Counted from the stretch's first letter, positions 25,566 to 37,478 are shown. The stretch is DNA of 64,000 nucleotides from Halichondria panicea (GCF_963675165.1 NC_087393.1:4221502-4285501); one strand, 5' to 3'. Numbers and translations are program-made. Notes: generated by a model from the letters alone, not told the origin.

Positions 25566-25947
25566 GACTGCATGCATGTTGTTCGAGTAAAATCTGTCGC
25601 ATAACTAAAAAAAACAACTTAAATTCCAAAGCAAAAAATCATTATTTATTGAGTATGATGATAAATGACGGCGATTCCTAGCTATAATTGTTCAGATTGA
25701 ATGTTACTGTGATGATTCTCACATGAGCAATTGGAACGCAGGGCCTACATAAGACGTCTGTCAAAAATAAAACGCTGAATCCAGTTTTCATGGAGGATTT
25801 CTTAGTACATGATGTAATTGAGTATACTATTGCACTACCTTAATTATACATGAATTACACTCTCTTTTATCTGTTATTATGCTTATACTAACACTATTTT
25901 CGCTGATTGTTGCACTTAATTACTGCACATACACATAGATCTCAGGT

Positions 25948-26536
25948 TAGCCTCGATTCCAGGCCGATTAAAATACGGCCTGGTACCTATTGCAGGGGTG
26001 ATAGTGCGCATGCGTTAGTTTATTCACCAAAGTCTGGGGAATCCCTTTTTTATTCCCTCATATTTCTATCTTTGTAAACATCAGCTTATAGCTCTCTATT
26101 GCGTTGTTCCAGAAGGCTTTCACACTAGTCTGAAGCCAGAAGAGGCTCTCATCTACCTCTATGACGGTTGTATGGTCAGGATGTCTTACCTTGGATCTGT
26201 ACAGGCTATGGGAAGTGTATGGTGCCTCAAACTGCTACTCGCGAAGACAACCCGGCTATAGGACAGTCCTAGACGTAGATGAGAGCCTCTTTTGTCTTAA
26301 AACTAGTGTTCAAGCCTTTTAGACCAACGCAATAGACGGCATAAGCCACAGCTTCACAGGACTCAGTCATAGAGATAAAGTATTACGAAACATATTTTTA
26401 GTAAACGGACTAATTTCCGGTAAGGTTTTACGTTCGTGGTACGATTACCCATATTCTGGGTAATTTGAAGCGCATGCGCACTATCACCCCTGCAATAGGT
26501 ACCAGGCCGTATTTTAATCGGCCTTGAATCGAGGCT
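25948..26536. mobile_element. Fold-back MITE, TAGCCTCGA family, 589 bp
   Basis: Inverted arms of about 65 bp starting TAGCCTCGATTCCAGGCC and running on through GATTAAAATACGGCC and ATTGCAGGGGTGATAGTGCG. The interior also holds arms around 26150 and 26280 (AGAGGCTCTCATCTAC). A 5-bp direct repeat CAGGT flanks it. No coding capacity. Confidence 0.75.
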
Positions 26537-26859
26537 CAGGTCTGCTAGTGTAGGGAGTCGCTTCAGACCATGCATGGCATAATCTGTTCAAACAACTTGC
26601 GTGGAGCCTGTGTCGTATACTATGTGAAGACATCCCCATCGTCTCTCCAGTGCGTTCAATTGACCAGCCTTGACAGCCCTATAATGCCGTGGCCGGAGGG
26701 GATAAACTTGATGCCTCTCTACATTTGCTCTGAATGATCAAGCTATAATTCGTCTCAGCTGGCAGATTTAATCTTATAGGAGAATAAACAGATTCTGGAG
26801 ATTTGGATCTCGATAATCCCCATTATACTCAACACACATGCACACTGTCACATGCACGC

Positions 26860-26915
26860 ACACACACACAAACACCGTATATATATATACCTCGTTTGCG
26901 CATGCGCACCTATAG
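26860..26915 (-). repeat. CA/TA simple repeat with a diverged Helentron-like 5' end
   Basis: A short CACACA run, then CCGTATATATATATACC and CGTTTGCGCATGCGCACC, resembling the reverse complement of the family 5' terminus. Confidence 0.4.
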
Positions 26916-27079
26916 GAATAATTGTACTGTGCAGTGTGCACTTGAATGATTCTCCTTGCATGTGTGATTATAAATAAGATGGGAAACGTAAATATATAAT
27001 TATATAATTTATACATGCATGTACATGAAATCAGAACAATAATAATTGTCACTGTAAAAACACTTTTGTTTGAAGCTAA

Positions 27080-27823
27080 TCAATTATTGAGCAGAATTCC
27101 AAAATTTTCTCCTCCATTATTGTCCCAGAACTCCATTCCATTGACGTGGTAGGCCACAGCTAGTTCAACACACACTCCACCATCAGTTTTGTTGCACACT
27201 GAGTTGGAGTCAATGGTGAATCTGAACCAGTCGTGAGAGAACCCCTCGGAGCTGTCATCATAGCTCGCCATTGTGTCGTGGTATGAGGCCCAGTTGTTGG
27301 CTGTCCATCGCACAAAGACTCTCTTGTGATACGCTAGATTGGCCACCATTACTGTTCCACTCATATTGGAATCTGCCGTTAGTCTCAATTCCACCAGTTG
27401 GACATTATTTCTCATGTCGACAGGCCACAGCTTTGGTTGGCTTGAGTCACAGAATCCTTCATCTGTTGCCACTAGTTGAACCTCTTCTTTGGGTGGCTGC
27501 TCATCAGAGCTGAGGAGGGTGAGAGAAGAGGATCTTGTTAGAGATTGCGATTCTTCATCAACCAACAGTTCTTCTGGTGGTTCTTGTTCAAAATCAAAAT
27601 CACTGAAGGTTGATTGCAGAGAAGTGAGAGAAGGCACTCTAGTTAGAGGCTCTTGTAGGGAAGTGATGGAGGGTGCACGAGTGAGCTCCTCCCCCAGATC
27701 TATCTGGCTCAAATGCTGAGGAACAATGCGTGGGTAGAGACTGCCATTGTGTCGCCGTCTCTTCTCCTGCATCAAAGATATCTTGATCCTCAACTTCCTC
27801 TTTAGAGTCTTCAGAATATTCAT
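27080..27823 (-). CDS. PPP1R3-like: PPP1R3-like glycogen-targeting subunit of protein phosphatase 1 (CBM21)
   Basis: Intronless, 247 residues, as most vertebrate PPP1R3B/C/D genes are. The second half is a CBM21 domain (about residues 145-245): SGTVMVANLAYHKRVFVRW, ASYHDTMASYDD, FRFTID, and the closing glycogen-site block AYHVNGMEFWDNNGGENFGI. The first half is basic then Ser-rich, with two copies of an LTRxPSxTSLQ motif and a third LTRSSSLTLL. Family members bring PP1 to glycogen so that glycogen synthase is activated. The PP1-docking RVxF motif expected before the domain is not seen; the closest is KEEVQLVA. It is divergent from EME1, 197 bp away. Confidence 0.88.
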   Translation of the reverse strand: MNILKTLKRKLRIKISLMQEKRRRHNGSLYPRIVPQHLSQIDLGEELTRAPSITSLQEPLTRVPSLTSLQSTFSDFDFEQEPPEELLVDEESQSLTRSSSLTLLSSDEQPPKEEVQLVATDEGFCDSSQPKLWPVDMRNNVQLVELRLTADSNMSGTVMVANLAYHKRVFVRWTANNWASYHDTMASYDDSSEGFSHDWFRFTIDSNSVCNKTDGGVCVELAVAYHVNGMEFWDNNGGENFGILLNN

Positions 27824-28020
27824 TGTAGTGTAAATTTTTAGACGATTGAATTAAAGCTTCTTTCTTTCTTCCAAGACAAGCAATAATTATTTTGACGCAT
27901 GCCAATGAGCGTTGTCACTAACTAACGTCATTACAGCATCGTAACTACCCAAATATTAGCCGCCCTCGTTTTCAATCAAGAAAACGGCCACCCCCATCTA
28001 AAGATCATGGCTCTCTGTCT

Positions 28021-31000
28021 ATGATGTCCAGTGATTCTGATGAAGGTCTGCCTGCATTTGACCTGGGAGGTAAGTAGACAATGCTCTTGCTATAAGTATG
28101 CTCCTGCCTTGTGTAGGCTGCTCCTCTAAGACTAAGACCACTGCACAGAGGTCAGGGAGGGAGCTGCTCTCAAGGTCCATTGATGAGATGAGTGAGAAGG
28201 AATTGAGAGTGGAGATCAAGAGAAGAGAGGCTGTGGTGAGGAACAGACTATACCATAAATATCACCGTACTACCGTAGAAACTGGATTATTAACAAACAA
28301 GCACAGATCCAAGTATACAGTTTTTTTCTGTATTTACAGATTTCACTCTTCTATTACGGTAATAATCATATGGATATAGACGTAGACACGTGGCTGCACT
28401 GTACTTGTGACCTTCTGTCAGCTTACAGCCTTAATGAACAGTGAAGTGTCTAGTAGTATCCCTACAGCCAAGAGTAGATAAGAGTACTCTTATCTACTTT
28501 TGCTACAGCTTATGCCTCATGCTGGTGGGGTCTGATACTGAAACACATGCTAAACATTTATCTTATGCAGCTAGAACTTCATCTTATAAAGCCACTAAAC
28601 AACACTTTATCTCATTTCCATGTTTACTGAAAATCATTAGTAAATACGGACAAAATAATGATTATACTGAAAAGAAAAGTTTTTACTTGGAGACTCTGCA
28701 AGCACCTGGAGTATTGTCGTATGCCAAACTTTCCCATAATTGTCTATACTGCGACCATAATAATAGGCTACCGAAAAGAGATCTATAGATATACAGCTAC
28801 AGTGATAGATGTCAGAATTCTAGCCAAAAACTATGTTGAGCTCTTTCACATTAATTATTATGGGAGCTGTTTACTATTATTTTACTTGGACGTTAACAAC
28901 GCTCACAGCACATTCACCTAGCTCACCTAAGTCATGTTGAACTGCTATAGGACAAACGGAGGTTGGCTGAAATGAAAAAGCTGGAAAAACAACGAGAAAA
29001 TGTTGAAAAAAAACTCCAGAAAGAAATTGAAAAAGCCAAAAAACAAGCAACCAGTGCCAGTCGAAAGGATGACCAGCCAGCAGAGAGGCTCAAGCACATG
29101 GTTGCCATACTGGACACAGCTATTGCAGAGAACTCCACACTCATGTCCTCTCTGGCTGCCAAACTGAGTGAGGTCAGTGGATTGTGTAGCGGCTTAAATG
29201 GAATCCTGATTACTTAAGCGAAATTATAGAGGGCAATATGGCATGTAACTATACTGTAACTAAGTCCCAAGTCAGCACTACTCTGCATGAACTAGTATGC
29301 AAAACTTGATTTTTGTAGGCATTTTGTTGACTTTGACCATAGGTTGAGGTGGAGTATCGTATTGGTAAAGATGTGCTTCACCCTGGTACCATCTCGTGGC
29401 TCAGGAAGACAGCTGAGCGGACAGTTGATGAGCAGGCACAGGTGAGAGAAGTCTTATAGCGAATCAGCACATGTATCAGTCAGTATACAGTAAATCATTA
29501 ATTTTGGCTTCTAAATTTCGTCCTATCAGTGGTAGTTGCCTTAGCACAAGCCATCAATTTGAACAAGGGTTATTAGCTAGTTTCATCCTCTCAACTTTTT
29601 TGTTCTGTAAGTCTCTGTCGAATTGTTCTAACGTATTCGCACTGTGTGCAGATACTGACAAAAGTGTGTGAGGAGGAGCAAGCTGAGCTGCTGGTCAACA
29701 TTGAGGCACAAGGCCTTGCTGGTCTAGTCCACTACACAAAAATGGTGAGTTTATACATGTACCACTACTGCATGCATGTAATTGACAACACAATTTTTCA
29801 TGCTCTCTAAATTTAAACGTTACAAGTACAACAGAAACACTTAATCTCATGTAGGCACAGTGTGGTCAAACTTTGCCAGATGGGGCAAAGACGTTCAAGC
29901 AGTATGTGGAGGAGCTCATAAAGTCATTCCCTAACAAAAAAGTCACTTTAGTAGTTCAAGGAGTGGAAGCATTCCTAAGGTATGACGACCTAAGCCCTTG
30001 TACGAAACCCTCTTCAAAATGTGTGTGTACTGCATGTCTGTGTTGACATTCATTGAGCAAGTTTTGTCATTTACTATAATTTATAGGTCTACCTGTTTCA
30101 TACGCAAAGTCACACCAAAACATGTGAACATTGCTAAGATTGGCCGGGAAAGCATGTCCTCTCTCATAACTATCTCTACACGCATGTATTGTCACACTGC
30201 ACTGTCATCCACTACTTCACACACTTGCACACGTGCTTGCAATAGAGGCAACAAGACCCACCAGAACAGGCAGTACAGGCAGGCTGTAACTGGGCGGGAA
30301 GCTGCCACTAAAAACTCATCACAGCGAATGTTCTCAGATGTGACTCGGCTGGATTGTGAGGAGGTATTGGTGGACATGCAGCTGGTGCTGGGCCCTGTGG
30401 TGAGGATGTGTGAGGGCCCCGAGGAACTGGCCGAGTATGTGGTCACCATGACAAAGGCTATATCTGAGTCTTACTTCAAGTGAGCCATGAGTCTTTTGTG
30501 GTGCACGTGTGTAAAGTTTCCCCTAAATGTTAAATTTCTCAAGAAACCATTAAGACTAAAGTTGTCACATGTGCTATAATAATGTTTGCGCTTCTAAGGA
30601 AACCCTGCATCATAATTATCTGCTGGTATAATCTTTTGTTGTATTTACTAGGCAAAGCAACCCATTTTCATTTCACACTGAAACTGGTCAAGGGCCTTCA
30701 AAACAGGTATGTGTATGTATACATTATTGCTGATGCTATAATTATGCATGTAGGAGCCATAATAATTAACTGAAATTACGCTATATATACTTCCTTTCTT
30801 TGATTGTCAGTCACCGTTGGCTATACCGGTTTCTTATGTTCAGGCTCTCTCTGATGCTGATAGCAAAGTGAGCCTCATCTTCAAGCATCAACTGATGCAG
30901 TTGAACAATGTATCTGAGCATATGGCTGCTGCTGTGGTCAGTGTTTACCCCTCCCCCGCACACTTACTCAACGTGAGTGATGTACAGTGGAACCCCAAAC

Positions 31001-31691
31001 ATTGTTATATAGAGTTGACCTTTTTGCTGAAGAGTTGTTTTGTACATATACCATTTGAGACCTGGATCCTCTGGTCTGATTATCGCAGTTCTCCAGTATT
31101 ATCTGTTTTTCATATTGTACTTTTTGAATCCTAGCATGTATTATTATCAGTAATGTCAAGGGCGTATGAAGAGAAGAGGGCATGTATTATTAGTCCAACG
31201 TGCGAGCAAAAACTGCGTTCAATCTATTTATAGCTATCTGCACATGTACTGTACACAAAATCAGAATCTATTTTTAGATATTACTTTTCCAGTAAATTCC
31301 ACCACCCACTTACAGTTTTTGCTCGCAAGCTGTTGCATGCCCGGGGTTTTTGGCTGTATGTATGCTCGCTATTTAAAGTTTCAGAAAAGTAATATTTGTT
31401 CAATTCCAGGCGTATGAAAGCTGCTCTGATACAAAGAGTGCTCAACTACTATTGCACGACATTGAGGTACATGTACACCCGTACCCATGCATGCAATAAT
31501 TAATGTTATACAGGTACTATAAATTAATATGTATGACATGGCTATCACTATCTTTCCCTCCTTAATTTGTGTTCCTGCAGGTGCGTCGAGGTGTGGGTGT
31601 GGTTTCGTCAACTCGCAGATTAGGTCCCACCCACTCTAAGAGAATTCATCTACTAATGACAGCGACAGACCAAACTCTCACTCTAAGCTAG
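28021..31691 (+). CDS. EME1: Structure-specific endonuclease subunit EME1
   Basis: Predicted CDS join(28021..28069,28117..28235,28951..29172,29343..29441,29652..29744,29855..29979,30246..30479,30652..30706,30811..30972,31410..31466,31581..31691), 441 residues, all in frame. A short N-terminus and a Lys/Glu coiled coil (DKRRLAEMKKLEKQREN) precede the ERCC4-like nuclease fold (about 185-300: VLHPGTISWLRKTAER, VTLVVQGVEAFLR, VTRLDCEEVLVDMQL). A helix-hairpin-helix region (LNNVSEHMAAAVVSVYPSP) and the C-terminal VRRGVGVVSSTRRLGPTHS close it, as in vertebrate EME1. EME1 is the non-catalytic partner of MUS81, which cuts branched recombination and fork intermediates. The N-terminal region is shorter than in vertebrates. 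Intron 2 holds a transposon end and intron 9 a MITE. A broken copy of the first two exons lies 5 kb upstream. Confidence 0.9.
31159..31345. mobile_element. MITE in EME1 intron 9 (AGGGCGTATGAAGAGAAGAG end)
   Basis: Left end AGGGCGTATGAAGAGAAGAG. The internal ATCTATTTTTAGATATTAC, TAAATTCCACCACCCACTT and TTTTTGCTCGCAAGC blocks are the reverse complement of the inner element at 23986-24210. The right end lacks the terminal repeat. Confidence 0.6.
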
Positions 31692-31784
31692 CTCCATTGC
31701 TCCAATAATTTCCATGTAGGTATAATTGTATTATACTATTCATTTTGAGTTCAAATAATCTCATTTTTATGCACACAGTGTATT

Positions 31785-32063
31785 TCACTTATTGTCAACA
31801 TTCATAACTGAGTTTGCTTGCAATAAATTACTATCTACAGTAGAGTGTGTTTGGCTGTCGTGCGCTATGCTCCATGGTCGTTCATCTTCATTAATTGGAG
31901 ACGGTGGAATTGGTGACAGTGTTGGTTGCTTTCTAGTTCGAGATATAAAGCTCTTGGTAGCTGATATCTTTCTCCATTTCTTTTGTATCCTTTTTATAGC
32001 TGATTTCTCCTTTTCTACTTCTTTTTTCCATGACCTATATATAATTATACGATAGGAGTTCAA
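31785..32063 (-). CDS. Possible terminal exon of an unrecognised gene
   Basis: An open frame of 92 codons, convergent with EME1. It is basic at the start (KEVEKEKSAIKRIQKKWRK) and then Ser/Pro-rich (QPTLSPIPPSPINEDERPW). An acceptor-like TATATATAG lies near 32039, so it may be a last exon rather than a complete gene. No upstream exon found; family unknown. Confidence 0.3.
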   Translation of the reverse strand: MNSYRIIIYRSWKKEVEKEKSAIKRIQKKWRKISATKSFISRTRKQPTLSPIPPSPINEDERPWSIAHDSQTHSTVDSNLLQANSVMNVDNK

Positions 32064-32169
32064 ACATGACCGTGGGGGTTACATTGTACTAGTTCATTAT
32101 TAAGAAACAATTGGAGTGCTATGGTTCATTAGGTACGTACACATGCATGCATGCCATTACATTACACTG

Positions 32170-32903
32170 TAGCCTCGATTCCAGCCGCGAAGAAAAGGCG
32201 GCCTGGTATACCTTGTATGCGCATGCACGTACATTACCCTAAAAAGGGGGTAATCCGTGTATTTGTGGATACTGTCAGTAAAATAAACCGTATACTATTT
32301 GTATTCTGAAGTTACAGTCCGTTACTTTATTTATGCAAAGATGACTGAGTTCTTATGCCCTTTATTGTATCAAGCCAATTGCAAGTCTCTACTTAACGAC
32401 ACCCTACACTGTAAGGCTACAGATGTTATAGGAAAGGCATGATGTGTTCATGTGGGTCCTCTGATGAGGCTGTGGTAATATGGACCAGGCAAGTCTTCTG
32501 CTACCAAATCTTGCCTTTATGTTCGACAAGAAGTCATTGCTGAAGATAAAGAAGCTAATAATCACTCCTGAAAGCTTTTAATAAGCTTTAACTCGACACT
32601 CAGGTAGTTATTCACTCAAGACCTACTGATGTATTAAAGAGTCCACTACTGGCAGCTTTAGCTGTCTTGGAGACTTTCTTGAACTGTTTCTTTGATAAAC
32701 AGAGCTAGAAGAAGCAACACTGCTGCAGCATAATTATTCCACTTTGATTAGTGTCTCTGAAAGCTGCCATTGTGGTCACATTGTCATACCTTTGTCCGTT
32801 TTTACAATTATTTTGTATGATGAAATTGCTGTCAATTATTTCGCGCATGCGCATACAAGGTATACCAGGCCGACTTTCGCTTTGCGGCCTGGAATCGAGG
32901 CTG
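32170..32903. mobile_element. Fold-back MITE, TAGCCTCGA family, 734 bp, 9-bp TSD
   Basis: Inverted arms of about 60 bp: TAGCCTCGATTCCAGCCGCG on the left, ending GGCCTGGAATCGAGGCTG on the right, both continuing through GGTATACCTTGTATGCGC. Flanked by the identical 9-mer ATTACACTG (32161-32169 and 32904-32912). No transposase ORF inside. Confidence 0.88.
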
Positions 32904-32952
32904 ATTACACTGCTGCTTTGATAATCCTCAGAATGAACATATGAGGAGCAAT

Positions 32953-33809
32953 TTTATGCCTCGGGTGCGCATGCGCAAGCGAGGTATACGGTAGTGTGTT
33001 TGTGTGTGCATGTGTGTAGACTGTTACAGCTGCTTAAGGATCAATGAAGTGCAAGTAAGAGTTTCTATAGGCTTCTAGTCATGTTTTCTTGGATTCGTAT
33101 TTGTGGATTTACAAAATAAAGCTTCATTCTCGAGTTTAGATGGGCGTGCCCGTCCCCATGCAGCCATAAAATGGGGGGACGGGTTTCAAGCCAATCAAGC
33201 ATTCGTTCTCTGTATTGCCGTACTAACAATGAATATTAGCCCGCCTCTAACCGCAGAGCCTCAGCTTGGCTGCAGAAGGGGAGGAGCTGGGAAGCCAAGG
33301 AATGCATTACATAAGGGCTATACAATTTGATTGGTGCTCAAGTGCATTACGTAAGCAAGTCTGCAATCTGATTGGTGCTGCATGATTTTCTGCAGCAGAA
33401 CGAATGCTAGATAGGGCTGAAACCCGTCCCCTCATTTTATGGCTGGGAACGGGCACGCCCATCTATCTCGAGTTATGCCTAGTTTTGCTTACTTGGAATG
33501 CCATTGCAGCCTTTTCAGAAGAGTCTGTAGTAAAACTTGTTCACCGAGTGTTGCTACTCTCCTTAGTAGTTAGCTCTGCACTATAGAACGCTAGCTATTG
33601 GTAGTTGCAAGAGTGAGAAGAGAGCTGCAAGGCTCTGCTTTTGGCATCGATCGTTTTAACAACAATCATCGTCGATCATTACCCACTTTTTGAGTTTCCC
33701 TTGGATTTTGCATGTGTAGTAAAATTTAAAATATTCATTCATGTGTATAAAAGCTAGCCATTAGTAGCTTTATGTTGTGTCTCTTTGGTACCTCCACCGA
33801 GGCATCAGC
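32953..33809 (+). mobile_element. Helentron-like non-autonomous element, near complete
   Basis: 5' end TTATGCCTCGGGTGCGC with the GCGAGGTATACGGTA block. Near the 3' end the complement CACCGAGGCAT of the 5' terminus recurs, followed by a hairpin AGCACC-TGC-GGTGCT and the end TTTCATT. The second full copy ends identically at 38213. Inverted ends offset by a 3' hairpin, and T at both edges, fit Helitron2/Helentron termini. A TATAAAAG box lies about 60 bp before the 3' end. Interrupted by the element at 33137-33465. Confidence 0.55.
33137..33465. mobile_element. 329-bp TIR element with 9-bp TSD, inside the Helentron-like copy
   Basis: Ends TAGATGGGCGTGCCCGT and its complement, with inverted arms of about 50 bp (AGCCATAAAATG and GGACGGGTTTCA blocks). 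The identical 9-mer TCTCGAGTT flanks it (33128-33136 and 33466-33474). The empty site is visible in the copy at 37310-37330. The 9-bp duplication suggests a Mutator-like source. Confidence 0.88.
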
Positions 33810-34072
33810 ACCTGCGGTGCTTTCATTGGGTTTGTGTTTGCTAATGAATTCTTCAGTCTTCTCGTAACATGTGCAGGTCACATTGTGAATTGTGTGGGCG
33901 TAGCTAGCTATAGACTAGGCCTAGTAGTAGTACTTAGTAGTACAGTCATGTATATAATATATCTATGCTGCTGAGCTATTTATAAGAGAAGACAGTAGTA
34001 TATTATTGACAGCTAAATAAGATGTTGACATCTAGAGTACCTAGGACATGCACCTAATGCCTTTCTTCTCAG

Positions 34073-36503
34073 ATGTGCATGGATATCTGCAGTACTTAGT
34101 GAGGAGGAGAATTGTCTTATCGTCTTGACAGGTAAATCATTGCACATCTAGATTCAAATTATTTTTCTGTTTGCTTATATTGCTAATCATGTGACCTACA
34201 GCCAATGACATACATCAAATCCAGCCATGTGCAATAAGTTATTATTGTAGATTCGTCATCATTCAAATCATCCAGCCATCTCAAAAGTGCAGCTTGAAGC
34301 TATAGGTAGCTTTTTCTAATCTGAAAACTAGGTTTTCAGCTTCGTGATCAGCAATAAAACCTTTGAGCTAGCCAACGTGTTTTAATGCTGGTGCACTCGG
34401 ATTCGATGATGCAATAATGCTCTCGATTGAGTAAATGCACTCGCTACGCTCGAGCATTATTGCATCGTCTTCGTGGATACATTAAAAACTTATTGCTAGC
34501 TATAAGTGTGTACTTAAAGTTGCGGTCAGTGAAGTCATACAATGTGGATTGTGGGGGCTGAAAATGTATAAGGGAGACCAAGTTGGCAAGGTAACTGATT
34601 GGTTTGTCTACCGAGGGCGTATCTGCCCCTTCACTTATATACCTCAGCATTCATTCTCTGAGTACAGTGTGAATCAAGACTACATAAGATGTCAACAAAT
34701 GCAGTGCTCAAGTTTAGAAGGACTCACAGATTTTACTGGCTTTGTCTTACTGCATTCACAGGTATTTTTGTTCTAAGTTTATGTGCTATTGGATGGTAGG
34801 TAGTTTTTGACACTAGCTAGACGATATCATTCTCTCTTGATCTGCAGTTGCAATCACTTGCTGTGAATCAACCTTTGAGTGGAGCTGCTCTAACGCTGTA
34901 TCAGACAGTGATTCATGCAATGATCACCTATATATTCCTGACATAGATGTTGATATAAACAATTTGGGAGACATTGAGTCCACCTATCCTGCGACTGTCA
35001 TCATTTACCCCGTGACATTAAACTCTCTGGATTGTAATGGCATTGTCACTGGAGTGGAATATTGCTACAGAAGAGCTGATTTAAACTCAAACATTTTCAC
35101 ATTGCTCATTTTGAGAGAGAATGCAGACACGTTTAGAATTACTAGAGTTATGCTCATTCCCCGCCCACCTAGTACCGATGAAACGTGCAATGGAATGATA
35201 TGCTGTGGCTCACACAGCTTCACCTCTGTTGAGCAATTTGAACTGCCAATAAGTAACTTTGCATTTGGAGTTATAGATCCTATTGGTGGACATGAACTTT
35301 TTGGCTTTCATAGCACCCGCACAGAATTTCAAACCTTGCAATACCTTATTCTTCCTAGTAGTGTAACTATTACTGTCAACGCAGCCATAACAAAATCTGG
35401 ACGTCTTGAAAATTGAACGATTCGGATTATGAGATTTGTTGTTGGTAAGTGTTTGCCTCTATTTAACTATGTGCATTCATTTATCCACTCCAGAAATCTC
35501 TTCTGATGGTTCAATTACCACAGCTCCAAACACAGCAGCACCAGAAATCTCTTCTGATGGTTCAACTACCACAGCTCCAAACACAGCAGCACCAGAAATC
35601 TCTTCTGATGGTTCAACTACCACAGCTCCAAACACAGCAGCACCCCCCTCTGGGGGGACAGGTGGTGGTGACAGCTCTCTCCCTATTATCCTGGGTGGAG
35701 TGGTTGGTGTACTGGTGTTCGTGGTGCTACTGATGGTGGGTGTGTTTGTGTTGGTTGTGTGCATTCGTACGAGGAAGAGATCTACTGATAAATGGAAGCC
35801 TGAGGTCGTATCTGAACGACAACTTGCAGAGGGTAGTCAGAGAGGGGTGATCAATAATGGTATCCTCAGCACTGGGGATGCTGGTGAGTGTGTGTGTGTG
35901 TCTACAATTTTGTAGAGTCTAGAGATCAATTAAATTGAGTGCCTCCCTTTATTAGCTATAGACATGCACTAGCTGCATGCTAATTCCTCTCGATCAGTCC
36001 TCCACTGCTGAGACTGAAGATTGTAGCTAACTATATAATGATTGCATGTGAGATTGGATTGGCAGTAAATTGGCATATGCATGTAGTGGGAAAGAAACCC
36101 TCATTCAACTACACACACATACACAGAAGAGGAAGTTATTGAGCTAAACTTTCCAAGGCAACTGACCGAAACTATTACCCAAAATCCATTGTACATGCCC
36201 AACACAGATGCATCCATCAACTACGAGGGAGAGTATGAATATTCTTACATTGATCCAGAAGATATACGCATTCTAGCAAGAAATCCAATTGTCAGTCAAG
36301 ATAAAACAGACAAAGTAGCCACTTCAACAAGGAGATCTGGAGATGGCTCAGAAATGGCCACATCAGCACCATTGACCAGAAAAGAAATGCATTATAATCA
36401 AGTACCTACTGCTGACAATATTTGTTATGGCTCAACTATTCCACGAGGTCATTCTGACCAAGTGCCAACTTCTGACGATGTTGCTTATGGCTCTGCTGCT
36501 TGA
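34073..36503 (+). CDS. Putative one-pass receptor with TAPNTAAPEISSDG repeats and tyrosine-rich tail
   Basis: Exons seen: 34073..34131, 34501..34761, 34848..35444, 35494..35883, 36127..36503; the first exon with the start is not found. The ectodomain is Cys-containing (QCGLWGLKMYKGDQV; TCCESTFEWSCSN; MICCGSHSF) and matches no family I know. A juxtamembrane stretch has three near-identical units of APEISSDGSTTTAPNTA. A Gly-rich linker precedes one helix (LPIILGGVVGVLVFVVLLMV) with a basic stop-transfer RTRKR. The tail has NPLYMP, YEGEYEYSYIDPEDI, NICYGS and VAYGSA, candidate phosphotyrosine sites. Two problems remain: the 34761/34848 junction is out of frame, and a TGA at 35414-35416 lies in the frame that leads into the repeat exon. 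So it may be two genes, use another splice form, or be damaged. Confidence 0.5.
34404..34476. repeat. Short fold-back repeat
   Basis: CGATGATGCAATAATGCTC is matched by its complement GAGCATTATTGCATCGTC about 30 bp on. Probably a small transposon remnant in the intron before 34501. Confidence 0.55.
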
Positions 36504-36856
36504 CAAGAAAAACCAATTGACTTGTTGGATGTTCTGGCTTGATTAAATGAATTACGTGTGTAGCTATATTATTCCTTATCATCTGTCTAAAACTATGGCC
36601 AGTAAAGTCATATACAGATTGTGTGAACACTCATTAACCCGAGCCACGGGTCAGTCATTCAGTGTGTTTGTTTGTTGTTTTGTCCGTCTGTAATTTTTCC
36701 GATATAATTATTATTTCAGCTAACTTTGATTGCTCATGACTTTAGTTTGAATTGTCTGATTATGCCTCGGTGTGCATGCGCAAGCAAGGTATACGGTAGT
36801 GTGTGTGTGTAGACTGTTACAGCTACTCAAGGATCAATGAAGTGCAAGTAAGAGTT

Positions 36857-37260
36857 TTTGTTGCATGTTTGAGCAAAACATCAAAGAAACCACAGTGCAA
36901 ATATAATTATGGCATATTGCACAGTGAAGCCAGGTACATCAAAGCTAACAAGTCACCGCAGTGCAATATGCCATATATTTGCACAGCCAAGAAAGCTTGG
37001 ACAAACGTTGGGAATGATCTCTTTTATATTGTTCCTACAACTCACTTTTTGTGGTATCAAAATAAGGAATGCGGAAGGCATGAATGTCATTATACTATGC
37101 TTCTCCCACGCAACAAATCAGTTATTGCATAATCACTTGTGCAATATGAGATATTGGCTACGTAGTAATTAGTGGTCTCGAGGCCTACGGCCCTCGACCA
37201 CTAATTTACTACTGAGCCAATATCTGGCATATTGCACTCGTGGTCATGCAATAACTAATA
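36857..37260. mobile_element. Insertion A in the Helentron-like copy
   Basis: About 404 bp interrupting the AGAGTTT|CTATAGGC join seen in other copies. Ends TTGTTGCATG and CATGCAATAACTAAT are roughly inverted. The last 130 bp fold on themselves (TATTGGCT..., GTGGTCTCGAGGCC / GGCCCTCGACCAC). ORFs in it look random. Confidence 0.5.
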
Positions 37261-37478
37261 CCTATAGGCTTCTAGTCATGTTTTCTTGGATTCGTATATG
37301 TGGATTTGCAAAATACTCGAGTTATGCCTAGTTTTGCTTACTTAGAATGTCATTCTGTAGCAAAACTTGTTCACCGAGTGTTGCTACTCTACTTAGTAGT
37401 TAGCTCTGCACTAGAACGCTAGCTCTATTGGTAGCTGCAAGAGTGAGAAGAGAGCTGCAAGACTCTGCTGACTTGCAG

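Noticed and set aside
32953-33809. Interpretation of the TATAAAAG-bearing repeat as a gene promoter or host gene
   Set aside because: The same block recurs in several copies with defined ends, so it is part of a transposon.
36857-37172. 109- and 87-codon open frames in insertion A
   Set aside because: No domain or splice context; inside a repeat insertion.
37126-37255. CRISPR-like or tRNA-like structure in the palindromic stretch
   Set aside because: A single imperfect fold-back inside a transposon; no spaced repeats and no tRNA boxes.
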